Below are positions 55,321-63,818 of a stretch of 64,000 nucleotides of DNA, one piece after another. Within the stretch, counting starts at the first letter, position 1. The number at the start of each line of letters is the position of its first letter. The position numbers were made by a program, and so were the translations under genes. The DNA is from Candidatus Thiothrix putei (GTDB lineage Bacteria > Pseudomonadota > Gammaproteobacteria > Thiotrichales > Thiotrichaceae), in contig CP124756.1 in NCBI GenBank assembly GCA_029972225.1, positions 3,392,001 to 3,456,000 on the forward strand, read 5' to 3'. The notes under the pieces were generated by a model. It was not told the origin of the DNA and searched no databases. It was given only the letters and a program-made list of their open reading frames with translations.

Positions 55321-56764
55321 TCTCAATATTGCATTCGCCTGGCTGGCAGGCTTATTACTGGCAGGCATTATCATCTTTTTCGTGAGTCATACCGCACCGC
55401 CTGTGCAAAGCGGCGTTAACCATGCATCATCCCAAAGCCAAAGCTTACTCTCACTGCTGGGGGCGCGAACCAATCCCACACGTTCTGATACGTTTTGTGC
55501 CTTGTCTACAGCGCCAGATAATAGTTGCTTAGGTGAATCCCAAGCACTGTGCAGTAAAGACTTGGAAATGGCGCAAATTGCCTGGCAATACTTTGAAAAC
55601 AATTACAACCCCGAAACAGGACTGTATAACGCAGCAGATAAATACCCCTCCACCACCATGTGGGATACCGGTTCGGCATTAGCCGCCACCATTGCCGCCC
55701 ACGATTTCGGCATCATCGACGACAAAACCTTCGATGAGCGCATCCGAACCATGTTCAAAACCCTTAACAGCATGGAGCTGTTTAATAAGGAAGCACCCAA
55801 CAAGGTTTACCATACCATTAAAGGTGAGATGGTGGATTATCGAAATCAGCCTACCCCTGACGGTATCGGAGTTTCCACGCTGGATCTGGCACGCCTAATT
55901 TCATGGTTGAATACCTTAAGTTGTATGCACCCTAAATACGCCTACCCCGCTCAACAAGTCATTAAACGTTGGGATATGACACGCTTAATCAGTAAAGGGC
56001 AAATGTACGGCTTATATCGCGACCCGGTATCCAAAAATATCAGCGTGGTGCAAGAAGGTCGTTTAGGTTACGAACAATACGCAGGGAAAATTTTCCGTGA
56101 ATTAGGCTACGATCAGCGTGTGTCTGCGGTTTATGACAATGAATACCGGGAAACTATCAATATTTATGATGTACCGATTGCCTATGACCGCCGCGATCCC
56201 CGTGATCTGGGTGCTTACAATTACGTCGTAACCGAATCGTATGCGATGGATGCCATTGAAAATGGTATTGATGCCGAAAACCGACCCTTACTGGATAATA
56301 TTTACAAGGTGCAAAAACGCCGCTGGGAAGAAACGGGTATTGTCACCGCCGTTTCCGAAGACAATATCGACCAAAAGCCGTACTTCTTGTACAACACGAT
56401 TTTCACCGCCGGGTTGCCGTGGAACACCACCACGGATAAAGGCGTGCGTTACGATAACCTCAAAACCACCTCAATCAAAGCGGCTATGTCCATGGCATTG
56501 CTATACCCTGATGACCCTTATAGTAAAGAGCTGGCTTACACCATCAGTTCCGCTTACGACCCTGAGCGCGGCTGGTATTCCGGTATTTATGAAAGTGGCG
56601 GCGGTTACAATAAAGCCATCACCGCGAATACCAACGGAATTATCATGAGCTTGTTGCTGTACAAAAAATACGGCGAGTTTGCCCCAGTGTGCAAGCGGTG
56701 TCAGCGTAGTTTGAAAATGGATGTCAGTACACCGCAAACATGTGATGTCTGTACGACTGAATAA
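55307..56764 (+). CDS. DUF3131 family protein 2
   Basis: A 485-residue protein: membrane helix (about residues 10-28), then DUF3131 with WQYFENNYNPETGLYNAAD, GVSTLDLARLISWLN, SEDNIDQKPYFLYNTIF, DPERGWYSGIYES and KAITANTNGIIMSLLLY. The C-terminus has a four-cysteine zinc-ribbon-like tail (CKRCQRS...CDVC). The start is the ATG at 55307 after GGGGGAAC. It is flanked by overlapping genes on both sides: the membrane protein at 54793 and the outer-membrane protein at 56745. Confidence 0.82.
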   Translation: MNKNNLNIAFAWLAGLLLAGIIIFFVSHTAPPVQSGVNHASSQSQSLLSLLGARTNPTRSDTFCALSTAPDNSCLGESQALCSKDLEMAQIAWQYFENNYNPETGLYNAADKYPSTTMWDTGSALAATIAAHDFGIIDDKTFDERIRTMFKTLNSMELFNKEAPNKVYHTIKGEMVDYRNQPTPDGIGVSTLDLARLISWLNTLSCMHPKYAYPAQQVIKRWDMTRLISKGQMYGLYRDPVSKNISVVQEGRLGYEQYAGKIFRELGYDQRVSAVYDNEYRETINIYDVPIAYDRRDPRDLGAYNYVVTESYAMDAIENGIDAENRPLLDNIYKVQKRRWEETGIVTAVSEDNIDQKPYFLYNTIFTAGLPWNTTTDKGVRYDNLKTTSIKAAMSMALLYPDDPYSKELAYTISSAYDPERGWYSGIYESGGGYNKAITANTNGIIMSLLLYKKYGEFAPVCKRCQRSLKMDVSTPQTCDVCTTE

Positions 56765-58529
56765 CCCGCTTTTGCTATTAGTAGCTGCTGGTAGTTTCAC
56801 CTACCCAGCGACGCTCATGGCACACCCCCCTTTGCTACAACGCTTGGAAGACCTCTCATGTGCTGCCAATAGTGACAAGGCAGCGCAGCACCTCGAAACA
56901 CTGTTCAACATCTCTCCACCCGGTCAACACTGGCCGGATGAGTGGTTAGGCACACAACCACAACAAGCCAGCCTACACGCAGGCACACTGGATATTGCAC
57001 TGCATACCTTGCAACAAACCATCGAACGCTTTCCGAAACTACGCGAAACCGCAGAGCGCGTGGCTTTGCAATGGGATTACTGCCAAGTCTTAGAAGAACA
57101 GCGTTTTTACGATGTGCAGTGGCAACATTCCGAACTAAAAAAATACCCGGCCGCCGACAAAGTGCCATTGAATTGGCGTGGCTTCAGAACATGGGGATTT
57201 TTAACACCTGATCCACCTGCACGCTTTGTACCGCTCTTGCTGGATGAAATTCGTCTCAGCCCTAATGCCTACCACTTATTTTTACACCGGCTTTACCGCA
57301 AACAGTGTTTTCCTCACCCAGAAACAGGGTTATTGGCAAGCGAAGCAGAAGCCCCACGTCTCGTGGATCAGCATCGCGCCGTAGTCATGTTAGAAACCTT
57401 AACAAAACCACAAGCGTACCCTTTTGCATGGCATCCCTCTTGTGAAGCTACCCCACACACCGATACAACAACCTCGATAAAAAAAACACCGCCCGACATC
57501 AAAATGCCACTCGCATCACCTGTGACACCAGCAAAAACAGCAGCGACCGCCCTAGCAAAAAAACCGGAAAAGGCTAAAAAGTCAACTAAACAGATGCTTC
57601 CGGCCCTACCGCGTACAACACGCTTCCCAACCATTGTTGCGGTCAACCAACAAGCACAACCCAGTGATCGACCAACATTAAAACTTGAACAAGCACTTGA
57701 ACCATTGGTCATACCGGTCATTGCAACACCTGAGATACCTATCCCACATCTGCCTTTAAGACAAAAAGTCGCAGAAGGTGCAAGAGGAGACCAAGGAAAA
57801 ACAGTCGCACCTACTCGCGCAGTCGCTAGTGAAATCACTTTACCTGCGATTGTGCCAATAACCGCAGGTGGTGATATTCCCATGTACATGGAGGAATACA
57901 CTTCAGAAACCCAGGCACACAGCACAACAGGTATCGTTGATCCCCAAAAGAAAAAGAAATTGCGCTTGGCTGGTAACTTTGCTGATTCAATCTCATTGAA
58001 AGAGGGTAATCATACGATCTCTGCCAGTGCTACTTGGTCGCCCAAACCCAATTGGTTTGTCAGCGGTAATGCCTCCCTCAAACAAGAGAAGCTTGGGTAT
58101 TCGTGGAGTGCTGGCTATGCCGATAACAAACCGGGTGGATGGTCTGCTCAAGTCAATAACTGGGGGCCACTCAAACCCGGCGACGGCTTAGCATTGGACA
58201 AAGCAGTCGCCAATATCGGCTATAAAGTTAAATCTGAGACACTGAAAAAACGCAACCTAGCTGCGGCCGCCAACGTGAGCGCCCCTCTCAAAGGCAAACC
58301 TAGTCTTAGTGGTACACTACAGTGGAATCCAACACCCAAGGTATATGCCCGCACTACTGCCAACGTGCCACTAGAGGGTGACAAACCTAACTGGAATTAT
58401 GCTGTTGGTTATTCCAACCCAAAACCAGGCTCATGGAAGATCGAATACGCCAACTACGGTAAAAACGATTTTCCCGGTGATAACCTAAAAGATGGGGCAA
58501 TCACGGTTAGTCGAAGTTGGCAATTTTAA
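56745..58529 (+). CDS. Putative outer-membrane beta-barrel protein with long linker
   Basis: A 594-residue exported protein. Signal peptide cleaved near TLMA (about residue 26), an N-terminal helical region (about 30-230), a Pro/Thr/Lys-rich linker (about 240-390), and a C-terminal region (about 400-594) of alternating strands ending in Phe (VSRSWQF) with repeats such as ATWSPKPNWFVSGNASL and LQWNPTPKVYARTTANV. The Phe terminus and strand pattern suggest a small beta-barrel. It overlaps the DUF3131-2 gene by 20 bases. A role in polysaccharide export or anchoring is possible; no family is recognised with certainty. Confidence 0.65.
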   Translation: MSVRLNNPLLLLVAAGSFTYPATLMAHPPLLQRLEDLSCAANSDKAAQHLETLFNISPPGQHWPDEWLGTQPQQASLHAGTLDIALHTLQQTIERFPKLRETAERVALQWDYCQVLEEQRFYDVQWQHSELKKYPAADKVPLNWRGFRTWGFLTPDPPARFVPLLLDEIRLSPNAYHLFLHRLYRKQCFPHPETGLLASEAEAPRLVDQHRAVVMLETLTKPQAYPFAWHPSCEATPHTDTTTSIKKTPPDIKMPLASPVTPAKTAATALAKKPEKAKKSTKQMLPALPRTTRFPTIVAVNQQAQPSDRPTLKLEQALEPLVIPVIATPEIPIPHLPLRQKVAEGARGDQGKTVAPTRAVASEITLPAIVPITAGGDIPMYMEEYTSETQAHSTTGIVDPQKKKKLRLAGNFADSISLKEGNHTISASATWSPKPNWFVSGNASLKQEKLGYSWSAGYADNKPGGWSAQVNNWGPLKPGDGLALDKAVANIGYKVKSETLKKRNLAAAANVSAPLKGKPSLSGTLQWNPTPKVYARTTANVPLEGDKPNWNYAVGYSNPKPGSWKIEYANYGKNDFPGDNLKDGAITVSRSWQF

Positions 58530-59893
58530 CGAAACCGCCCCTCTGCCAAACACTGTCGCTTATTTTGATTGATACGGAGAAATGCTTCAGACAATTTAAC
58601 GCCCTTACCGCACCGGTCACATTGGCGGTTCAGTGAGCCGTACAGCTTATGCAGCAACACTGACAAAATAACGCCATTGGTATTCGCGGTGGTTGCCTTG
58701 TTGAACCCTTTAACAGGGTCTTCGTAAATGCCTGAATACCAACCACCTTTCGGGTTACGCGCATCCTTCACTGCATTCAACAGTACCTTGCTGTACTCGC
58801 GCTCCGGAAACAAATAAGCCATCGACACTGCCGCTTTCACTGATAGGCTTCTCAAATCCGACATATCCTCACCTTTATCCGTGATTGCAGCCCAAGGTAT
58901 GTCATCGCTGAAAATCGTGTTATAGACGAAATAAGGTTTGCGATCGAGATTATCTTCAGACACAGCCGTAACCCTGCCGGTTTGCTCCCAACGGCGCTGT
59001 TGTACCGTGTAAATCGCCTCCAGCAGTGGTTTGTTTTCTTCATCCAGCCCATGCTCTAGCACATCCATCGCATAAGATTCGGATACCACGTAATTGTGTG
59101 CGCCGAGTGTGGATGCATCGCGGGAATCTACCAACAATTCCACACCCGATACCTCCGCCTGAGTCGCATACTGATTGTGATAGCGTGCGGAAAGACTCAT
59201 ATCAAAACCCAACTGTTGGAAGGCTTTGCCTGCATATTGCTCATACCCCAGACGCCCCTCCTGCTGCACTTCCACCTTGCCAGACTCATCTTTGAAGGCC
59301 AGACCATACATTTGGTTATGTTCCAGCAAACGACAGAAACTCCAGCTTTCCAGTAATTGTTGCGCCTTGGCTTGGTGTTGAGGGTGTAAACAACTCAGGA
59401 TATTTAACCACGACACCAAACGCCCCAAATCCAAAGTAGAAACCCCAATACCCTGCGCTGATGGCTGGTTACGGTAATCCACTTTTTGCGCCGTCTTGGT
59501 GTTATAGACTTTGTTGGGTGCTTCCCCATTAAACAAATCCAGATGCCGTAAGGTATCCAGCATCTGACTGGTCATGCGATCAAAACGTTCACGCGGGATA
59601 ATGCCCAGCTTTTCTGCCGCAATAAACGCAGCAAGTGTTGAGCCGACATCCCATAAAGTAGTAGATGGGTATTGATCAGCGGCATTTACCAAACCCGTTT
59701 CTGCTTGCAAGTTATTCTCGAAATACTGCCAAGCGATTCGCGCCATTGCTTTATCGCGCTCGTTTAACTCACCGGCACGAGCTGGGCAATACGTGGGTTT
59801 ACTGGGTTGCGCAGCGTCAGCAATGGCAGGGTTCAGCCAGAGTCCGCCACACGCATTGATAATCAAGGCTAAGGTTAAGCTAAGGCGCAGCAT
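58526..59893 (-). CDS. DUF3131 family protein 3
   Basis: A 455-residue exported protein: signal peptide (about residues 1-25), DUF3131 with WQYFENNLQAETGLVNAAD, GVSTLDLGRLVSWLN, SEDNLDRKPYFVYNTIF, GGWYSGIYEDPVKG and KATTANTNGVILSVLLH, and a Cys-containing tail with CDRCGKG and a later Cys. It is closer to DUF3131-2 than to DUF3131-1 (same STLDL and zinc-type tail). It is convergent with the outer-membrane gene (four-base overlap) and divergent from the OmpA-like gene. Confidence 0.82.
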   Translation of the reverse strand: MLRLSLTLALIINACGGLWLNPAIADAAQPSKPTYCPARAGELNERDKAMARIAWQYFENNLQAETGLVNAADQYPSTTLWDVGSTLAAFIAAEKLGIIPRERFDRMTSQMLDTLRHLDLFNGEAPNKVYNTKTAQKVDYRNQPSAQGIGVSTLDLGRLVSWLNILSCLHPQHQAKAQQLLESWSFCRLLEHNQMYGLAFKDESGKVEVQQEGRLGYEQYAGKAFQQLGFDMSLSARYHNQYATQAEVSGVELLVDSRDASTLGAHNYVVSESYAMDVLEHGLDEENKPLLEAIYTVQQRRWEQTGRVTAVSEDNLDRKPYFVYNTIFSDDIPWAAITDKGEDMSDLRSLSVKAAVSMAYLFPEREYSKVLLNAVKDARNPKGGWYSGIYEDPVKGFNKATTANTNGVILSVLLHKLYGSLNRQCDRCGKGVKLSEAFLRINQNKRQCLAEGRFR

Positions 59894-60019
59894 GGTTTTA
59901 TGATTGTTCCTGCACTGGGGACTTTGATTTTTACCGTGCAGTCGTCGGAAGTCAATTGCCGTCAGACAAACGTAGCCCTATTATCGAATCTAGCAATCAT
60001 AACAATAAAGGTGATGCCC

Positions 60020-61141
60020 ATGTTCCCAAAACGCCCGCTGCAAGTGGCAATATTGTGCGCGATGGCAGGGTTAGCCGTGCCACACACACACGCCGATACC
60101 CCCAAATCTGCTGCCCTTTACCCGGTCTGCGACACGCCAGCCGTACCCATCGGCAAAGAAGACTACCAACCCAGCAGCCTCGCGTTGCACGGTTTAACCG
60201 CACTTTACATCAATATTGACGATGTAATCAGCAGTGCCAAACCCAAAAATGTCAAGTTGCAAAAAGACCTCAAAGAAGCCGTCAAACAACGCTTAAGCAC
60301 CGCCGGAATGCGCTTATTAAGCAAAGAAGAAATGGAAACCACAGCGGGGCAACCCGAAATGAGCATGTTCCCCTCCTACCCCAAACACTTAGGTCCCTTC
60401 AAACCCGGCGAACCGCGCATCGAATACAACGCCGCCTGTTGCACCGCCGGTATCTGGACATCGTTCTCCCAAGGAGCGATGACCCTACGTGACCCGCTGT
60501 TGCACCACAAACTGGCAACGTGGGGCGAAGGTCACAACACCACGGACTGCAACAATGTGGGCAAATGGCTCAGCGAAGTCGTGTTAAAAACCGTCGATGA
60601 TTTCATCGCAGCCAAGCAAAAAGCTGACAAAGATTACCAAGCCTGGCAGAAAAAATCGGGGCAGACACCAGCAAAACCCGACAGAGATACCCCAGCTATC
60701 AGCACTGATAAGCCCGCAAAAGATACTCCACCCGCCAACACTGCCAAACCTGTAGAATTGCGCGAAACCAACGATGCTGAAGCCTTAGCCTGCGATACCG
60801 CGATTTTGTTGTATGCCGAAATTTTCCCAACCGCCGCCGTTGACATCAGTGATGCGAAGGGTGGGATTTTAGGCAAAATCGCCGACAATATGAAAGCCTG
60901 CCCACAATACCGTTACCGCATCGAAACGCACGCCGACCAACGTTCCAGCCATGAATACAATGATGTACTCTCAGCACGGCGGGCGGTGGCTATTCGCAAT
61001 TATTTGGTCGATAACGGGGTCGATGAAGAACAGTTTGACCTACGCTTTTACGGCAAGCGCAAGCCCTTAGTAGACGGTGATAATGAAACTGCGTGGGCAG
61101 CTAATCGGCGTGTCATGATCACACCGATTAAACCAAAATAA
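60020..61141 (+). CDS. OmpA-like protein with unknown N-terminal domain
   Basis: A 373-residue exported protein: signal peptide (cleavage near HAD), an unrecognised N-terminal domain (about 40-210) with Cys pair in EYNAACCTAGIW, a Pro/Thr/Lys linker and a C-terminal OmpA-type domain (about 250-373) with YRIETHADQRSSHEYNDVLS, ARRAVAIRNYLVDNG and ANRRVMITPI. The start is the ATG at 60020, eight bases after AAAGG. Its last 32 coding bases form part of a perfect 230-bp tandem duplication. Confidence 0.82.
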   Translation: MFPKRPLQVAILCAMAGLAVPHTHADTPKSAALYPVCDTPAVPIGKEDYQPSSLALHGLTALYINIDDVISSAKPKNVKLQKDLKEAVKQRLSTAGMRLLSKEEMETTAGQPEMSMFPSYPKHLGPFKPGEPRIEYNAACCTAGIWTSFSQGAMTLRDPLLHHKLATWGEGHNTTDCNNVGKWLSEVVLKTVDDFIAAKQKADKDYQAWQKKSGQTPAKPDRDTPAISTDKPAKDTPPANTAKPVELRETNDAEALACDTAILLYAEIFPTAAVDISDAKGGILGKIADNMKACPQYRYRIETHADQRSSHEYNDVLSARRAVAIRNYLVDNGVDEEQFDLRFYGKRKPLVDGDNETAWAANRRVMITPIKPK

Positions 61142-61569
61142 AGCGCATCAGGCAGTATGCAAAAGTCTTTTGAGATGTAATTTGGCGATAGCAGGTTGCT
61201 GCACATGGAGGATATCTGCCTAATGCTTTTTGCGATAATCCACGGGCGCGGCGTAAGCATTTTCTGCTTTCAGGTGTACTAATTCGCTAACTCTTTTAGC
61301 GATTTCAGCCTTAGATTGCCGCAGCAATTTTATCTCGGAGTGTCATGATCACACCGATTAAACCAAAATAAAGCGCATCAGGCAGTATGCAAAAGTCTTT
61401 TGAGATGTAATTTGGCGATAGCAGGTTGCTGCACATGGAGGATATCTGCCTAATGCTTTTTGCGATAATCCACGGGCGCGGCGTAAGCATTTTCTGCTTT
61501 CAGGTGTACTAATTCGCTAACTCTTTTAGCGATTTCAGCCTTAGATTGCCGCAGCAATTTTATCTCGGA
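61110..61569. repeat. Perfect 230-bp tandem direct duplication
   Basis: Bases 61110-61339 and 61340-61569 appear identical. The first copy contains the last codons and stop of the OmpA-like gene. The unit also contains a short minus-strand frame of which only the distal copy keeps an ATG. Absence of differences points to a very recent duplication or an assembly artefact. Apart from that there is no gene in 61142-61580. Confidence 0.9.
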
Positions 61570-61581
61570 TACGGTCAACAT
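61450..61581 (-). CDS. Possible small protein or gene remnant
   Basis: A 43-residue frame from the ATG at 61581 to a TAG at 61450: a charged helical segment (LRQSKAEIAKRVSELVHLKA) followed by PVDYRKKH. No good ribosome site. The same frame reappears in the other duplication copy without a start codon. It may be the tail of a degraded gene or a tiny member of the downstream toxin island. No family is recognised. Confidence 0.3.
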   Translation of the reverse strand: MLTVSEIKLLRQSKAEIAKRVSELVHLKAENAYAAPVDYRKKH

Positions 61582-61610
61582 TCGGGGTATTAAACAATTA
61601 ACGCGCTTCA

Positions 61611-61814
61611 TCACGCTGCTTTCATCGCTGCAAACAAGCTATCGACCGTATAATTTTGCTGCCATGCCTGACGGTCAATGGTGTAGTTGCCATAGCCTTT
61701 GTCGTATTGCTGCATGAAGCGAATTAGACCAACCACGCCGAGACTGCTGCGTAACGCTTGCAATGCCTGACGCTGGATTTCGTGTTCTGTTTGGTAACTT
61801 CTTACGCCGCTCAT
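61611..61814 (-). CDS. Small protein coupled to the PIN toxin gene
   Basis: A 67-residue protein that is translated from an ATG overlapping the PIN gene stop (ATGA). It is mostly helical, with YQTEHEIQRQALQALRSSLG. It is the likely partner (antitoxin) of the PIN protein, although it follows rather than precedes the toxin gene. No DNA-binding motif is clear. Confidence 0.55.
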   Translation of the reverse strand: MSGVRSYQTEHEIQRQALQALRSSLGVVGLIRFMQQYDKGYGNYTIDRQAWQQNYTVDSLFAAMKAA

Positions 61815-62248
61815 GGTAAAACCTCTTCTAGCCATTGCAGGGGATTCAACACTTTGACCTGTAAACCAGGAATTTGCTGTGCTTTTTTCAAAAATTTGTC
61901 ATCGGTAGTTAGAAAAATATCCACTTGCCCCACTGCGCTTGCCAAATGGAAGGCATCAAATGCTTGTATGCCAGCGGATTGGTAGAGGGTTGCCTGTTGC
62001 TTAATTGCTTCGGTCAGGGGAATGGTTTCACTGGCGAGTTGCGCCATCAATTGTAAAATGTTGCTGCGCTGAACCTCTGGGGCATTATTGATTTCAAACA
62101 GCAGTACGTCGCTACTCACCAACATCCAACTGTCGTCCTCACACAAGGAAAGGATCGTTTTCACCGCTTCAGCTTCCAAATGAATACGCGGGTTAGACTG
62201 GTCATCAAATGGGCGGTTTAAGCAACAGTTGTCAAGGTATATTCTCAT
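61811..62248 (-). CDS. PIN-domain protein, probable toxin
   Basis: A 145-residue PIN-fold ribonuclease-like protein: acidic residues in MRIYLDNCCLNRPFDD, VLLFEI, GIQAFDAFHLASA and IFLTTDDKFLKKA lie at the expected places of the metal site. PIN toxins cleave RNA. A small gene downstream overlaps it by four bases. A terminator-bearing repeat lies directly upstream and separates it from BrnTA. Confidence 0.82.
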   Translation of the reverse strand: MRIYLDNCCLNRPFDDQSNPRIHLEAEAVKTILSLCEDDSWMLVSSDVLLFEINNAPEVQRSNILQLMAQLASETIPLTEAIKQQATLYQSAGIQAFDAFHLASAVGQVDIFLTTDDKFLKKAQQIPGLQVKVLNPLQWLEEVLP

Positions 62249-62265
62249 AGACGTTAGTATATCAA

Positions 62266-62336
62266 AGAAAAAGCCGAAACACGTCCGGCTTTTTCGTCTC
62301 AGGGCAAGCAGCCGCCTACTGGCGCGATACGCTTAC
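62266..62336 (-). repeat. Island repeat copy A with terminator hairpin
   Basis: First of three diverged copies of a repeat of about 75 bases. It has the hairpin AAAAAGCCG / CGGCTTTTT (62268-62276 with 62286-62294) and a tail with CTACTGGCGCGA. On the minus strand the hairpin follows the brnA stop by about 45 bases and ends in a T-rich run, so it can terminate brnTA. Confidence 0.7.
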
Positions 62337-62337
62337 T

Positions 62338-62634
62338 CTAACTGTGTGAGCGCAATTCCTGTTGAATCGTCTGCCTGACGACATCTTCCAGCCCTTGCCC
62401 TTGGATAAACTGCTTCAACGCTTCGTTCATCATGTTCTGGTAGCTGCCGCCTGTGATTGCCGCACGCGCTTTGAAGGCTGCCAAGATGCTGTTGTCAACA
62501 CGCATGGTAATACGGCTTTTGCCGCCAGATTCCGCCTGTAATTTTGCCAAAGCAGGTATTTTTGCTACGGGTTTAGCATCAGCGAAATCGTAATCTTTGA
62601 ATTTGTCGTACATATCATCTGAATTGGTTTGCAT
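62338..62634 (-). CDS. brnA: BrnA-family antitoxin
   Basis: A 98-residue antitoxin: N-terminal toxin-binding region, then a ribbon-helix-helix domain with SRITMRVDNSILAAFKARA and GGSYQNMMNEALKQFI. It represses its own operon in known systems. GGAGG lies five bases before the ATG. It overlaps the brnT gene by 20 bases. Confidence 0.87.
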   Translation of the reverse strand: MQTNSDDMYDKFKDYDFADAKPVAKIPALAKLQAESGGKSRITMRVDNSILAAFKARAAITGGSYQNMMNEALKQFIQGQGLEDVVRQTIQQELRSHS

Positions 62635-62893
62635 AAATCCTCCGTTGTGGTTGGTTGGCTTTCCACGCCGAAATTAGACGGATACGCTCACCGCGTAACG
62701 TCCATACGACCACCAACACCCGATGTTTTGCCCCGACACCCAAGCTCACAAACCGCTGTTCGCCGAAAGTATCGCCATCTTCACGGGTCAACGCGAAAGG
62801 GTCAAGTAACACGACTTGCGCTTCCTCAAAGGTCACGCCTTCGTGGTTGATCGGGTTAATGGCTGCTTTTTCGGGGTCGAATTCAATATCCAT
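62615..62893 (-). CDS. brnT: BrnT-family ribonuclease toxin
   Basis: A 92-residue BrnT toxin with a RelE-like fold: EFDPEKAAINPINHEGVTF, the conserved EQRFVSLGVGAKHRVLVVVW and IRLISAWKAN near the C-terminus. BrnT cleaves RNA and is neutralised by BrnA. It precedes brnA with a 20-base overlap, the standard toxin-first order of this family. Confidence 0.9.
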   Translation of the reverse strand: MDIEFDPEKAAINPINHEGVTFEEAQVVLLDPFALTREDGDTFGEQRFVSLGVGAKHRVLVVVWTLRGERIRLISAWKANQPQRRIYANQFR

Positions 62894-62937
62894 ACGCTAA
62901 TGATATGCACAAATATGCAGACATTCAAGGTAATGGG

Positions 62938-63014
62938 AAAGAAAAAGCCGGAACGCGTCCAGCCTCTTCCGCTCACTGCAACTGCTTGCCGCTTGCTGGC
63001 ACGACCAATGCGTT
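62938..63014 (-). repeat. Island repeat copy B with terminator-like hairpin
   Basis: Second copy: AAAAAGCCGG (62942-62951) and CCAGCCTCTT (62959-62968) pair with several G-U pairs on RNA. The tail GCTCACTGCAACTG...GCTGGCACGACC is closely similar to copy C. It lies downstream of the TumE/HTH pair on the minus strand and could be its terminator. Confidence 0.65.
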
Positions 63015-63075
63015 AATCTTTATGCTTACTGCATATCCACATCTGCAAAATTGTTGATCCACTGCCCGATTTCCG

Positions 63076-63429
63076 TCAGGCAACTTTAGCCAATGGCATC
63101 CGTATCTCTACCGCAGTGAAAGGCACTAAGATATTGCCATTCTCAGCCCGTTCAACTAGCCCAATTTCTTCAAGCCGCGCAATATCAGTGTGTACGTTGG
63201 AGTAATTGCGGGCAGCGGCTTTGGCAAGTGCGTAAACGCTGCATGAACCCAGTTTGCTGAGAGTATCCAGCAGATCGAGCCGTGCGGGAGTCAGTTCCGT
63301 AAACAGAGTTCTGGCTGATTCAAACGAAAGCCAAAAATCAGGCGTTTGCCCTTGGCGGGAGGCGGCGAGTTGTCGCCGTGCCGTTTGGAGAGCAGAACCG
63401 CGTTTCGCGACTTCAATGATTGCTTTCAT
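63076..63429 (-). CDS. Winged-HTH antitoxin/transcriptional regulator, TumA-like
   Basis: A 117-residue protein with a C-terminal winged helix: LTPARLDLLDTLSKLG, SVYALAKAAARNYSNVHTDIARLEEIGLV. It overlaps the TumE-like toxin gene by four bases (ATGA) and follows it, so it is the probable antitoxin. The N-terminal 50 residues would contact the toxin. Confidence 0.78.
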   Translation of the reverse strand: MKAIIEVAKRGSALQTARRQLAASRQGQTPDFWLSFESARTLFTELTPARLDLLDTLSKLGSCSVYALAKAAARNYSNVHTDIARLEEIGLVERAENGNILVPFTAVEIRMPLAKVA

Positions 63430-63710
63430 GATTCCCTCCAGTTTGTCATATCGTTTTCAAAATCATCGAGTAACTGGTCGATGGTGGTGAACGCATAGGC
63501 TATTTCATCAGTATTGATATGCTTATGGTCGCCTTTGCCTCGCTCATTGTCATATCTGACCCTGCACACACCGTCTGAGCCGAAATACAGACGGTATTTA
63601 TAGGGATGCCCGCAGGGTGGAACAGGTTCAGAAAGCTGCCAGATAACGACTTCGACGATTGAACCGTCGTCATGAATTTCTTTGGATTTGGCGATGAGTG
63701 TTGCTTTCAT
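63426..63710 (-). CDS. TumE-family toxin
   Basis: A 94-residue protein with the TumE-type N-terminus MKATLIAKSKEIHDDGSIVE and the body VVIWQLSEPVPPCGHPYKYRLYF-like segment followed by DNERGKGDHKHI. The start is chosen at 63710 by family N-terminus; an ATG three codons earlier exists. Neither has a clear ribosome site. It forms a toxin-antitoxin pair with the winged-HTH gene that overlaps its end. Confidence 0.75.
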   Translation of the reverse strand: MKATLIAKSKEIHDDGSIVEVVIWQLSEPVPPCGHPYKYRLYFGSDGVCRVRYDNERGKGDHKHINTDEIAYAFTTIDQLLDDFENDMTNWRES

Positions 63711-63818
63711 GTATTGCATAATAGCAATATATCAGAATGGTTGTCGATGTTAGGATTCACGGAGTAATAGCAAGACAATTGAGATGCGCCCTCAATTTTC
63801 CACACATTAGCGGCCGAT

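Noticed and set aside
61110..61569. Insertion sequence or target-site duplication
   Set aside because: The 230-bp repeat is a direct tandem copy without terminal inverted repeats or a transposase, so it is a duplication, not an IS.
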